From assembly GCA_947473325.1 (NCBI GenBank), contig CANJEJ010000007.1, positions 1 through 48,014 on the forward strand: DNA of 48,014 nt, given 5' to 3'. This document shows, in pieces, positions 24,146 to 32,545 of the stretch; the stretch's first letter is position 1; each line of letters starts with the position of its first letter. Source of the DNA: Alphaproteobacteria bacterium (GTDB taxonomy: Bacteria; Pseudomonadota; Alphaproteobacteria; SHVP01). The notes beneath the pieces are model-generated. The model searched no databases and had not been told where the DNA came from. It saw nothing but the letters and a program-made list of their open reading frames with translations. The position numbers and the translations under genes were made by a program.

Positions 24146-25165
24146 ATGAGTTCCACGCATCATGGTCCGATCAAGATCCTGCATTCCGTCGTCGACCAGC
24201 ATGAGCTGGGCAAGGCGATCCAGCAGCGCTGGGGTCTCGCGGAGCCCTTCCAGTGCGAGCTGCTGACGCGCGGCATGAACGACGTCTACCTGTTGCGCAG
24301 CGGGGTGAAGAAATTCGCCGCCCGGGTCTGGCGCGCCGGTGTGCAGACTCATGATCGCGTCAACTGGGAAATCCAGTTCCTGAACCACCTGAAGGGCAAG
24401 GGGCTGCCCGTGGTGGTGTCGCTGCCTGATCGCAACGGCGACTACACCTTCTCGCTCGACGCGCCGGAAGGCGTGCGCCAGGTCTGCCTGTTCGAATGGG
24501 CGGAGGGCCGCGACTTCGCCATCATGCCGAATGTCGACCGCGCCGAGCGGCTGGGCCGCCTGGTCGGCCAGGTGAATGTCGCCGCTTATGACTTCAAGCC
24601 GGCAACGCGCCGGCCAATCGATTTCGCCACCACGGAGATTCGCAACAATTTCTGGGCGGTGCAGATGCGCCTGTTCGGCCGCCCCGACTCCGAACTGAAA
24701 TTCTATGCCGATGTCGGCGAGAAGATCGCGGCGGGGCTCGACCGAGTCTATGCCCAGGGCATTCCCTACGGCCCGATTCATGGCGACGTCCATGCGCTGA
24801 ACGCCTTTGTCGACGACAAGGACCAGCTCGCGCTGTTCGACTTCGACACCTGCGGCGAGGCGCACTATGCACACGACCTTGTCAGCTTCATCTGGGCCAA
24901 CAAGATCTTCCGCGACAACCGTGGCATGAAGGGGCTGAATGACGAGGTGAATGCCGCCTTCACCGCCGGCTACGAAGCCGTCCGGCCGCTGACGCCAATG
25001 GAACGAGAAAACATGCCCCTGTTCATGGCGGCCAAGGAAATCAGCAACATGAACAGCATGGCGGCGGTCGGCCGCTATTGCGGCCACCTGAGCTACAGCG
25101 CCCGCGTCTTCGACTGGTACGCGAAGTCGGTACGCCATCATGCCGAGGAAGCCGGCCTGATCTGA
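24146..25165 (+). CDS. APH/ChoK-family phosphotransferase (SrkA / homoserine-kinase-like)
   Basis: 339 aa. It has an aminoglycoside-phosphotransferase-type kinase fold. An N-lobe with GMNDVYLLRSG and FAARVWRAG carries the ATP-binding lysine equivalent region. The Brenner-type catalytic motif is HGDVHALNAF and the metal-binding DFD is in LALFDFDTCGEAHYAHDLVSFIW. This pattern is shared by SrkA-like stress kinases, choline and homoserine kinases, and aminoglycoside kinases, so the substrate is open. It lies 30 bp after the MDR reductase and probably shares its transcript; a strong hairpin follows the stop codon. Confidence 0.8.
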   Translation: MSSTHHGPIKILHSVVDQHELGKAIQQRWGLAEPFQCELLTRGMNDVYLLRSGVKKFAARVWRAGVQTHDRVNWEIQFLNHLKGKGLPVVVSLPDRNGDYTFSLDAPEGVRQVCLFEWAEGRDFAIMPNVDRAERLGRLVGQVNVAAYDFKPATRRPIDFATTEIRNNFWAVQMRLFGRPDSELKFYADVGEKIAAGLDRVYAQGIPYGPIHGDVHALNAFVDDKDQLALFDFDTCGEAHYAHDLVSFIWANKIFRDNRGMKGLNDEVNAAFTAGYEAVRPLTPMERENMPLFMAAKEISNMNSMAAVGRYCGHLSYSARVFDWYAKSVRHHAEEAGLI

Positions 25166-25170
25166 AAACA

Positions 25171-25202
25171 AAAAGGCCGGGCTGGTGATGCCAGCCCGGC
25201 CT
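25171..25202 (-). terminator. Strong intrinsic terminator for nrdAB
   Basis: A perfect 12-bp stem (AGGCCGGGCTGG / CCAGCCCGGCCT) encloses a 5-nt loop. On the minus strand it is followed by TTTTGTTTTC, right after the nrdB stop. On the plus strand there is no T-tract, but the hairpin directly follows the kinase gene and may help end that transcript too. Confidence 0.85.
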
Positions 25203-25222
25203 GGATTGTCCGCGCAGCCTGG

Positions 25223-26329
25223 TTACGCCGCCGCCTGCGCCTTCTCCCGTTCGTCGAAGGCGGACCAGACGCCGTCGGCGCCATCCCATGATCCACGCGT
25301 CGCGGCCTTGGAATATTCGGTGGCGCGCTGTTCGAAGAAATTGGCGTGCTCGACGCCGTTCAGAATTTCGACCAGCCATGGCAGCGGGTGCGGCTGCACC
25401 TGCCTGTAACCGCTCTCCTCCGCCTGGAAATAGCCGAACACCGGCGTCAGCTTGAGCTGCGTGAGGCGCCAGTCGGCGATGTAGCGGACATAGGCGCGAA
25501 TCTCCGACGCCTTCATGCCGTCGATCTCGCCCATTCCGAAGGCCAGGTCGATGAACTTCTCCTCGAGCCCCACCATCGTCTTGGCGACGTCGATGATGTC
25601 GTCGCGTACGCCAGTGGTCAGCGCGCCAGTTTCCTGGTTCCAGGTGTGGAACAGGCGGACAATTCCATCGCAATGCAGGCTTTCGTCGCGCACCGACCAG
25701 CTGACGATCTGTCCCATGCCGCTCATCTTGTTGCGGCGCGGGAAGTTGAGCAGCATGGCAAAGCTGGCGAACAGCGCCATGCCTTCGGTGAAGGCGCCGA
25801 ACATGGCCAGCGTGCGCGATACGTCGGCCACGGTACTGGTGCCGAAGCTGTGCATGTAGTCGGACTTGGCGCGCATTTCCGAATAGTCACGGAAGGCCTC
25901 GAATTCCGTCTGCGGCATGCCGAGCGTCTTCAGCAGCAGGGCATAGGCGTCGATATGCACCGTCTCCATGTTGGAGAAGGCGGCCATCATCATCTGCACT
26001 TCCAGCGGCTGGAAGATCGGGATGTAGCGCTTGAGGTAGTTGTCGCCCACTTCCACGTCCGACTGGGTGAAGAAGCGGAAAATCTGCGTCAGCAGGTTCC
26101 GTTCCGCATCGGTGACATGGCCCGACGTCCAATCCTTGATGTCGGCACCAAGCGGCACCTCTTCGCCCATCCAGTGGATCTGCTGCTGACGCTTCCAGAA
26201 GCTGTAGGCCCAAGGATAGCGGTTGACGTCATAGGTGCCGGTGCGTTCCAGCAACCCGATCTTGCCCGTGCCGATGAGCGTGCGCGGATCGACCAGGCCG
26301 AGGCCGGTGGCCGGAAGGATCACTGACAT
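25223..26329 (-). CDS. nrdB: Ribonucleoside-diphosphate reductase, beta subunit (class Ia R2)
   Basis: 368 aa from the ATG at 26329, which has GAGGA about 8-9 nt upstream; the ATG 9 nt earlier has no workable spacing. R2 houses the diiron centre and tyrosyl radical that starts catalysis in NrdA. The metal and radical residues are all present: Asp in TQSDVEVGDN (residue 91), ETVHIDAY with Glu122, His125 and radical Tyr129, and the second-helix RDESLHCDG. It therefore looks like a classical tyrosyl-radical enzyme rather than a Tyr-less class Ic. It overlaps the nrdA end by about 10 nt, so the two are translated as a pair, with expression set by the riboswitch upstream of nrdA. Confidence 0.96.
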   Translation of the reverse strand: MSVILPATGLGLVDPRTLIGTGKIGLLERTGTYDVNRYPWAYSFWKRQQQIHWMGEEVPLGADIKDWTSGHVTDAERNLLTQIFRFFTQSDVEVGDNYLKRYIPIFQPLEVQMMMAAFSNMETVHIDAYALLLKTLGMPQTEFEAFRDYSEMRAKSDYMHSFGTSTVADVSRTLAMFGAFTEGMALFASFAMLLNFPRRNKMSGMGQIVSWSVRDESLHCDGIVRLFHTWNQETGALTTGVRDDIIDVAKTMVGLEEKFIDLAFGMGEIDGMKASEIRAYVRYIADWRLTQLKLTPVFGYFQAEESGYRQVQPHPLPWLVEILNGVEHANFFEQRATEYSKAATRGSWDGADGVWSAFDEREKAQAAA

Positions 26330-28299
26330 GACAGGCATTCCTCATAGTCGGTGCGTTCCGTCACGCTGAGAACGGCGGCTGGCGCCATGGCATCGGCTTC
26401 GGTCTTGCCGGCGAAGGCGGCGCGCTGGATCGATTTGGAGCGGCAGTAATAGAGGCTCTTGATGCCGCGCTTCCATGCCGACCAGTGCAGCATGTGCAGG
26501 TCCCACTTGTCGATGTCGCCGGGCAGATAGAGGTTCAGCGACTGGCTCTGGCAGATAAAGGGCGTGCGGTCAGCGGCCAGGTCGATGATCCAGCGCTGGT
26601 CGATCTCGAAGGCCGTGCGATAGACGAACTTCTCGTCGTCGCTGAGAATTTCGAGATGTTGGACCGAGCCTTCGTGCTCCAGGATGGACTGCCAGACTTC
26701 CGGCGTGTCGGCGCCCTTTTCCCGCAGGATCTTCTCCAGATACGGATTGCGGACCGAGAAGGAACCCGACAGCGTCTTGTGCGTGTAGATGTTGGCCGGG
26801 ATCGGCTCCACACAGGCACTGGTGCCGCCGCAGATAATGCTGATCGAGGCCGTGGGCGCGATGGCGATCTTGTGGCTGAAACGCGCCTTCATGCCGCGTT
26901 CGGCGGCATCGAGGCACGGACCGCGCTCTTCGCCCAGACGCACCGAGGCCGCATCGGCCTCGCGCCGGATCTTGCGGAAGATCTTGAAGTTCCACGACTT
27001 CGCCATCGCGGATTCAAAGGGAATGCCATTCGCCTGCAGGAACGAATGGAAGCCCATGACACCCAGGCCGACCGAACGTTCGCGCAGTGCCGAATATTTG
27101 GCACGTTCCATGCTGTCCGGTGCAGTGGTGATGAACTGGGTCAGCACGTTGTCGAGGAAGCGCAGCACGTCCTCGACGAAGCCTTCCTTGTCGTTCCACT
27201 GGTCCCAGGTCTCGATGTTGAGCGAACTAAGGCAGCAGACCGCGGTGCGTTCCTTGCCCTTGTGATCGAAGCCGGTGGGCAGCACGATCTCACTGCACAG
27301 GTTCGACGAGGTCACCTTCAGGCCGAGGTCGCGCTGATGCTTGGGCAGGGCCCGGTTCACTGCGTCGATGAACAGCATGTAGGGCTCGCCCGTCTGCATC
27401 CGGGTTTCCAGGATGCGCTGCCAGAGCTGGCGCGCATCAACGCGGCGGAGCTCTTCTCCCGATTTGGGGCTGATCAGCGGGAAGCTGTCGCCGTTCTTCA
27501 CCGCCTCCATGAAGGCATCGGTGATGTTGATGCCGTGGTGGAGGTTGAGGCCCTTGCGGTTGAAGTCGCCGGAGGACTTGCGGATTTCGAGGAACTCCTC
27601 AATCTCCGGGTGGTGAATGTCGAGATAGATGGCAGCAGAGCCGCGGCGCAGCGAACCCTGGCTGATCGCAAGCGTCAGGCCATCCATCACATGGATGAAG
27701 GGAATGATGCCCGAGGTTTCGCCGCAGCCCTTCACCGCCTCGCCGATCGAGCGCACGCCACCCCAATAGGTGCCGATGCCGCCACCGTTGGAGGCGAGCG
27801 CCACGTTCTCGTTCCAGATGCCGACAATGCCGTCGAGCGAATCGGGCACCGAGTTGAGGAAGCAGGAGATCGGCAGGCCGCGCGTGGTGCCACCGTTCGA
27901 CAGCACCGGCGTCGCCGGCATGAACCAGAGCTGCGACATCGCATCATAGATGCGCTGGGCATGGTCGACATCGTCGGCATAGGCGCAGGCGACGCGGGCA
28001 AACATGTCCTGGAAGCTTTCGCCCGGCATCAGGTAGCGGTCGGTCAGCGTCGCCTTGCCAAAGGCGGTGAGCAGCGCATCGCGGCTGCGGTCGAGCGTGA
28101 GGTCGGACGGCTTCGGCTGGGGGGCGAGCGGGAACGGCAGCGGCGCCCGCTGCGCCTCGCGCTTCACATTGACGGGCAGCGGCAGTTGAGGCTGGGGGGC
28201 TGGCGGGGCCTTGGCGGTGGGCCGGGGCGCCGGCTGCGGGGCCGGCGCGGTGGGGACAAGGTGGCCATACTGGTCGAAATCGAAAGCCAAGGCGGACAT
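26320..28299 (-). CDS. nrdA: Ribonucleoside-diphosphate reductase, alpha subunit (class Ia R1)
   Basis: 659 aa from the ATG at 28299, with GGGG 6 nt upstream; an ATG at 28311 and a TTG at 28347 are alternatives. R1 reduces NDPs to dNDPs. Catalytic features present are PISCFLNS, the SSNLCSEI triad (Asn-x-Cys-x-Glu), CCLSSLNIETW, and a C-terminal ECLSCQ whose cysteine pair exchanges electrons with thioredoxin. It is about 100 residues shorter than E. coli NrdA. The first 75 residues are Pro/Ala-rich and no ATP-cone is seen, so inhibition by dATP at an activity site is not expected. A B12 riboswitch lies in the leader. Confidence 0.96.
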   Translation of the reverse strand: MSALAFDFDQYGHLVPTAPAPQPAPRPTAKAPPAPQPQLPLPVNVKREAQRAPLPFPLAPQPKPSDLTLDRSRDALLTAFGKATLTDRYLMPGESFQDMFARVACAYADDVDHAQRIYDAMSQLWFMPATPVLSNGGTTRGLPISCFLNSVPDSLDGIVGIWNENVALASNGGGIGTYWGGVRSIGEAVKGCGETSGIIPFIHVMDGLTLAISQGSLRRGSAAIYLDIHHPEIEEFLEIRKSSGDFNRKGLNLHHGINITDAFMEAVKNGDSFPLISPKSGEELRRVDARQLWQRILETRMQTGEPYMLFIDAVNRALPKHQRDLGLKVTSSNLCSEIVLPTGFDHKGKERTAVCCLSSLNIETWDQWNDKEGFVEDVLRFLDNVLTQFITTAPDSMERAKYSALRERSVGLGVMGFHSFLQANGIPFESAMAKSWNFKIFRKIRREADAASVRLGEERGPCLDAAERGMKARFSHKIAIAPTASISIICGGTSACVEPIPANIYTHKTLSGSFSVRNPYLEKILREKGADTPEVWQSILEHEGSVQHLEILSDDEKFVYRTAFEIDQRWIIDLAADRTPFICQSQSLNLYLPGDIDKWDLHMLHWSAWKRGIKSLYYCRSKSIQRAAFAGKTEADAMAPAAVLSVTERTDYEECLSCQ

Positions 28300-28409
28300 C
28301 GGCAACCCCATGTTCTGATTCGGCGGGAGCCTTTGGACGCTAGGCAACGGGCAGAATCCACCCAGCCAGCGCCCAACGGGTCACCCCGCCCGAGGACGTT
28401 TCACTTCCA

Positions 28410-28605
28410 TGGCAGGTCTCCTGGCTCACGGGTCGGGGCGGCTGTCCGGTCTTCCCGTCGCCCTCCCAGGCGCCAGTGACCCCTTAACGACAGCCGCTCG
28501 CCGCTTACAGTTGCGGGGGCAGCCCCGGATCGGCCTCGCCCTCTCTGGGGCCTACCGGGTTCCCATCTTAGCCCCCAGATGTCGCCAACTGGAGGAACCA
28601 TGGAC
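28410..28605 (-). promoter_or_regulatory. Cobalamin (AdoCbl) riboswitch in the nrdAB leader
   Basis: Read on the minus strand the conserved core is unmistakable. GGGAA lies at 28564-28560. CCCCGCAACTGTAA lies within 28520-28505, followed by GCGG. A GTCACTGG element lies near 28480-28473 and GGGAAG at 28456-28451. The full B12 box AGCCAGGAGACCTGCC spans 28426-28411. The order and spacing match the RF00174-type riboswitch. The nrdA start is about 112 nt downstream. No T-tailed terminator hairpin lies between them, so control is more likely at translation or by Rho. Cobalamin is expected to turn nrdAB off. Confidence 0.95.
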
Positions 28606-28663
28606 GCTAGATGTTGTGCGCCGGGGGTCTGACCCGTCAAGCGTATTAATCCCCGGCGGGCGC

Positions 28664-28692
28664 AAAAAAGGCCGGGACAAGCCCGGCCTTTT
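28664..28692 (-). terminator. Intrinsic terminator after the substrate-binding-protein gene
   Basis: A GGCCGGG/CCCGGCC stem with a 5-nt loop is flanked by A6 on the left and T4 on the right, so it can work in both directions. On the minus strand it gives a T6 tail just past the end of the liv operon and separates it from the nrdAB riboswitch. Confidence 0.85.
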
Positions 28693-28710
28693 CTGGTCGT
28701 ACCTGAAAAA

Positions 28711-29877
28711 TCAGGAACCGAGGAAGTCCGACACCTTGACCCATTTGCCGCCCTTCACCTGGGAGACATAGGTCTTGTCGGTGCCCAGACGCTTGGTCGG
28801 CCCGAAGGTGATCGGCTGGCCGCCGAACCTGTCTTCATAGCGGACCTGCTCGAGCCCTTTCACCAGGCTGTCGACGGTCAGCGACTTGCCCGCCTTGTCG
28901 ACGCCCATCAGGAAGATGTCCATCGCGATATAGCCCGCCATGGCCTGGACTGTGCCATCGCCGTTGTTCTTCGCCTTGTAGCGGGCAAGCCAGTCCTTCA
29001 CCGCTGGCAGGGGCGAATCGTCATAGGGTGCCTGGATCTGCGTCATTTAATAGAGACCTTCCGTGCCGCCCTGGGCGGCCGCGATGGTCTCGTTGGTGTA
29101 GCCGGCGACATTGACCAGGAAGTCGACGTTCCAACCCATCTTGCGCGCGGTCACCACCGGAATGATGGTGTCCTGCACGATGGTGCCCAGGACGACGAGG
29201 TCGCAACCTGCCTGCTGCATCTTCACCACCGCGGCGGTGAAGTCCTTGTCGTCAGCCTTGTGCGCCGACGAGGCCACCAGCGTCATGTTCATAGCCTTGA
29301 GCTGGTCCTCCACGCCCTTCTGGACTTCCTGACCGAAGTCATTGTCCTGGTACATGGTGCAGATCTTCGACTTGCCCTTGTTCTTGACGAAATACTCCAC
29401 GCCCTGGCGCATCTGCGGGTAGTAGGGTGCGAGGAACGAGAACTTGAGCTTGTGGAAGGGTTCATACATCGACGTCGCGGGCGAGAACGGGAACAGGTTC
29501 GGCACGTTGCGCTCGAACGCCTCGTCCATCACCACGAGATTGGGCGGCGTGCCCAGCGCCCCGACCAGCGCGAAGACACGGTCGGATTTCAGCAGTTTGG
29601 ACCCCACCTGCGCCGCACGGGCCTGCACATACTGGTTGTCCTCGACCACCATCTTGATCATCCGGCCCTGGACGCCGCCGGCGGCATTTGCCTCGTCCGC
29701 CCGCATGCGCATGCCGTTGGTGACCTGCGTGCCCCAGGCCGCCACCGGGCCGCTGAGCGGCTGATGGGTGCCGATGACGATTTCCTTGTCGGTGACGCCC
29801 TGCGTCTGTGACCACGCTGGGCCCGCGGCGAAAACCGCCACGGACATTGCAAGACCGGCTACCAGTTTTCCGTACAT
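28711..29877 (-). pseudogene. Branched-chain-amino-acid-type ABC substrate-binding protein, interrupted by in-frame TAA
   Basis: The protein starts at the ATG at 29877 (GGGAGGA upstream) with a Sec signal (MYGKLVAGLAMSVAVFAAGPAWSQ). It runs as a type I periplasmic binding protein: KEIVIGTHQPLSGPVAAWG, VEDNQYVQ, DNDFGQEVQKG and GWNVDFLVNVAGYTNE. Codon 277 (29049-29047) is TAA, after GGTEGLY. The same frame resumes at once with ATG (TQIQAPYDDSPLPAV) and runs to 28711, completing the normal fold and length (about 387 codons). A frameshift is ruled out because both halves share the frame. It is either a point nonsense mutation, a sequencing error, or a split gene restarted at the abutting ATG. 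It is the last gene of the liv operon, 59 nt after the acyl-CoA ligase gene. Confidence 0.8.
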
Positions 29878-29936
29878 GACGATCCTCCCAGATCGACTGC
29901 GGCCAGGCGCAGGCCGCGCGCGCAACACATCCTTGA

Positions 29937-31781
29937 TCAACCGCGATACATGGTCTCGATCAGGGACGCATATCTCGTATTCACCAGACCGCGCTTCAGC
30001 TTCATCGTCGGCGTCAGCTCCTCATCCTCGGGCGAGAGCAGCTTGTCGATGAGACGGAAGGCGCGAACTGTTTCGACGCGGGCGAATTTGCGGTTCACCG
30101 CCTCGATCTCCTTGCCGATCAGTTCAACCACGGCGTCGGCCTGGGTCAGGCTTGCGTAGTTGGTGAAGGGCACCCGGTTCTCCTGGGCGAAGCGCGCCAC
30201 ATTGTCGGCGTCGATCATGATGAGACAGGACAGGAAGGGCCGGCGGTCGCCGACCACCACGGCGTCGGAGATATAGGGGCTGAACTTCAGCTCATTTTCG
30301 ATTTCCGACGGCGTGATGTTCTTGCCGGCGGCCGTGATGATCACGTCCTTCAGCCGATCGGTGACGTGGATGAAACCGTCCGTATCCATGGCGCCGACAT
30401 CGCCGGTGCGGAACCAGCCGTCTGCCATCGCCTCCGCCGTCTTTTCCGGCAGGTTGAGATAGCCACGGAAGATATGGTCTCCGCGCACCAGTATCTCGCC
30501 ATTGTCGCCGATTCGGACGTCGGTCGCTGCCATCGCCCGGCCGACACTGCCCAGCTTGAAGCGGCCCGGGGGCGTCACGGAAATGACCCCGCTCGTCTCG
30601 GTCATGCCATAGCCCTCGACGATATTGAGCCCAAGGGCGCGATACCAGCGCAGCAGGTCAGGCGAGATCGGCGCCGCGCCAGACAAACAAAGCCGGCAGC
30701 GGTCAATCCCGATCAAGCGTCGCACGTTCTTCAGCACGGTCACATAGGCGATCATGAAGCGCAGTCGATCCAGCAATGTCGGCGTCTCGCCAGCCAGCAG
30801 CGTGTCGGCCATCGGCCGGGCCAGCGCCAGCGCGGCGCGGTAGGCCCAGCGCTGCAGCGGCGTCGCATCGCGCAGGGCGAGCGTGATCCCGGAATAGAAC
30901 TTCTCCCATACCCGCGGCACGGCCGCAAAGATCGTTGGCTGCACCTCGCGCAGGTTCTCGGGCACGGTGTCGAGGTCCTCGGCGAAGCTGACCATCACGC
31001 CGTGCGCCAGCGGCAGCCAGACGCCGAACAAACGCTCGAAGACATGGCAGGCCGGCAGGAACGAGAGGTGGTCGTCTTCGCCGGTGATGGGAAAGACATC
31101 GGGAATCTGGGTCACCGCAAAGTACACGTTGCGGTGGCTGATCATGGCCCCCTTGGGCGGCCCGGTCGTGCCCGAGGTGTAGATGAGGAGCGCGAGATCG
31201 TCAGGCGTGGCCGCGTCGTTGAGGGTGGCCCACAGGTCCGGCTGCTCGGCAGCAAGACGCCGACCGGTCTCGCAGAGGTCCGTGAAGCGCAGGACGAAGG
31301 GATCGCGCAGGTCGCGCAGGCCTTTCATGTCGTAGACGATGACGCGCCGGAGGTGCGGGCATTCGCCGCGTACGGCCAGCACCTTGTCAAGTTGCTCCTC
31401 GTTCTCGACAAAGATGTAGCGGGCGCGACTGTCGTTGAGGAGATAGGCCACCTGGGCCGGCGCGCTGGTTTCATAAACGCCCACCGACACACCACCGGCA
31501 CCGATGATGCCCATGTCGCAGAACACCCATTCCGGCCTGTTGCTGGCAAGGATGGCGGCACCCTCGCCGCGCTTCAGGCCCAGCGCCACAAGGCCGAGGC
31601 CCACCTGCATGGCGTGCTCGCCGTATTCCGCCCAGCTTGTCGCCCGCCAGATGCCGCGCACCTTCTCGCGTAAAGCCGTCTTTGCGCCACGCGCCACGGC
31701 CGCGCGGAGCATCTGCGGAATCGTCAGCCCCGACGAACTGACCTCCGGCTGCGGCCGCATCTGGGCTTCGGCTAGCGCCAT
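29937..31781 (-). CDS. Long-chain acyl-CoA synthetase (AMP-binding, FadD15-like)
   Basis: 614 aa. It activates a carboxylic or fatty acid with ATP to the acyl-adenylate and then the CoA thioester. The P-loop-like signature is LIYTSGTTGPPKGAMISH (about 199-216). The second motif, GYGMTETSGVISV, lies in the middle. WFRTGDVGAMDTDGFIHVTDRLKDVIITAAGKNI is the hinge region carrying the family Asp and Lys. The length and CPHLRRVIVYD-type N-domain fit the 600-residue long-chain group. It overlaps livF by 10 nt, so it belongs to the transporter operon: the imported acid is probably its substrate (inference). Confidence 0.92.
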   Translation of the reverse strand: MALAEAQMRPQPEVSSSGLTIPQMLRAAVARGAKTALREKVRGIWRATSWAEYGEHAMQVGLGLVALGLKRGEGAAILASNRPEWVFCDMGIIGAGGVSVGVYETSAPAQVAYLLNDSRARYIFVENEEQLDKVLAVRGECPHLRRVIVYDMKGLRDLRDPFVLRFTDLCETGRRLAAEQPDLWATLNDAATPDDLALLIYTSGTTGPPKGAMISHRNVYFAVTQIPDVFPITGEDDHLSFLPACHVFERLFGVWLPLAHGVMVSFAEDLDTVPENLREVQPTIFAAVPRVWEKFYSGITLALRDATPLQRWAYRAALALARPMADTLLAGETPTLLDRLRFMIAYVTVLKNVRRLIGIDRCRLCLSGAAPISPDLLRWYRALGLNIVEGYGMTETSGVISVTPPGRFKLGSVGRAMAATDVRIGDNGEILVRGDHIFRGYLNLPEKTAEAMADGWFRTGDVGAMDTDGFIHVTDRLKDVIITAAGKNITPSEIENELKFSPYISDAVVVGDRRPFLSCLIMIDADNVARFAQENRVPFTNYASLTQADAVVELIGKEIEAVNRKFARVETVRAFRLIDKLLSPEDEELTPTMKLKRGLVNTRYASLIETMYRG

Positions 31782-32545
31782 TGCTTCTTCCTCCGCCAGC
31801 GCCTGGCGCCGCGTACGCCCGCGTCGCGCTGCCCAAGGTAGAACTCCCGCACGTCGTCGCTTTCCGCGAGCTTGCGCGCCTCCGCCTCCATCACGATGCG
31901 GCCGAGTTCCAGCACATAGCCATAGTGGGCCACGGCCAGCGCCATGTGCGCGTTCTGCTCGACCAGCAGGATGCTGACCTTCTGCTCGATGTTGATGCGC
32001 CGGATGATGGCGAAGATTTCCTTCACCAGCAGCGGTGACAAACCCAGCGACGGTTCATCAAGGAGCAGCAGCTTCGGTCGCGCCATCAGGGCCCGGCCGA
32101 TCACCAGCATCTGCTGCTGGCCGCCGGACAGCTGGCTGGCAGCCAGGTCGGCGCGCTCGCGCAGAATGGGGAAGTAGCCGTAGACCATCTCCAGGTCTTG
32201 GGCGATCCCGTCGCGATCGTTGCGGGTAAATGCGCCCATCTGCAGGTTCTGCCGCACCGTGAGGTCGGGAAAAACCTCGCGTCCTTCGGGCGCATGGGCG
32301 ATGCCGTGGCGCACCACGCGGTCAGGTTCTTCGCGCGCGATCATGGCGCCGCCAAAGGCGATGCTGCCCTTCTGCGGGTCGACGGCGCCCGAGATGGTGC
32401 GCAGGATCGTGGTCTTGCCCGCCCCGTTCGCGCCGAGCAGCGTAACGATGCTGCCCTCCTCCACATCCAGACTGACGCCACGGATTGCAGCGACGGGCCC
32501 GTAGTAGGTTTCGAGGTTGCGGAGTTCGAGGAGCGCCATCGTCAT
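31772..32545 (-). CDS. livF: Branched-chain amino acid-type ABC transporter ATP-binding protein LivF
   Basis: 257 aa. It is the second ATPase of a HAAT-family importer. The Walker A motif is GANGAGKTT (38-46), the signature is LSGGQQQ and the Walker B is LLLLDEPSLGLSP. An H-loop-equivalent SILLVEQNAHMAL is present. HGIAHAPEGREVFPDLTV is the LivF-specific segment that separates it from LivG. The basic Arg/Lys-rich C-terminal tail (about 15 residues) is longer than usual. It overlaps livG by 4 nt (ATGA). Confidence 0.95.
   Translation of the reverse strand: MTMALLELRNLETYYGPVAAIRGVSLDVEEGSIVTLLGANGAGKTTILRTISGAVDPQKGSIAFGGAMIAREEPDRVVRHGIAHAPEGREVFPDLTVRQNLQMGAFTRNDRDGIAQDLEMVYGYFPILRERADLAASQLSGGQQQMLVIGRALMARPKLLLLDEPSLGLSPLLVKEIFAIIRRINIEQKVSILLVEQNAHMALAVAHYGYVLELGRIVMEAEARKLAESDDVREFYLGQRDAGVRGARRWRRKKQWR

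Noticed and set aside
23306-25171. 621-codon minus-strand open frame
   Set aside because: Antisense to the MDR reductase and the kinase, both of which have clear motifs.
26485-28479. 664-codon plus-strand open frame
   Set aside because: Antisense to nrdA and running into the riboswitch; no family features.
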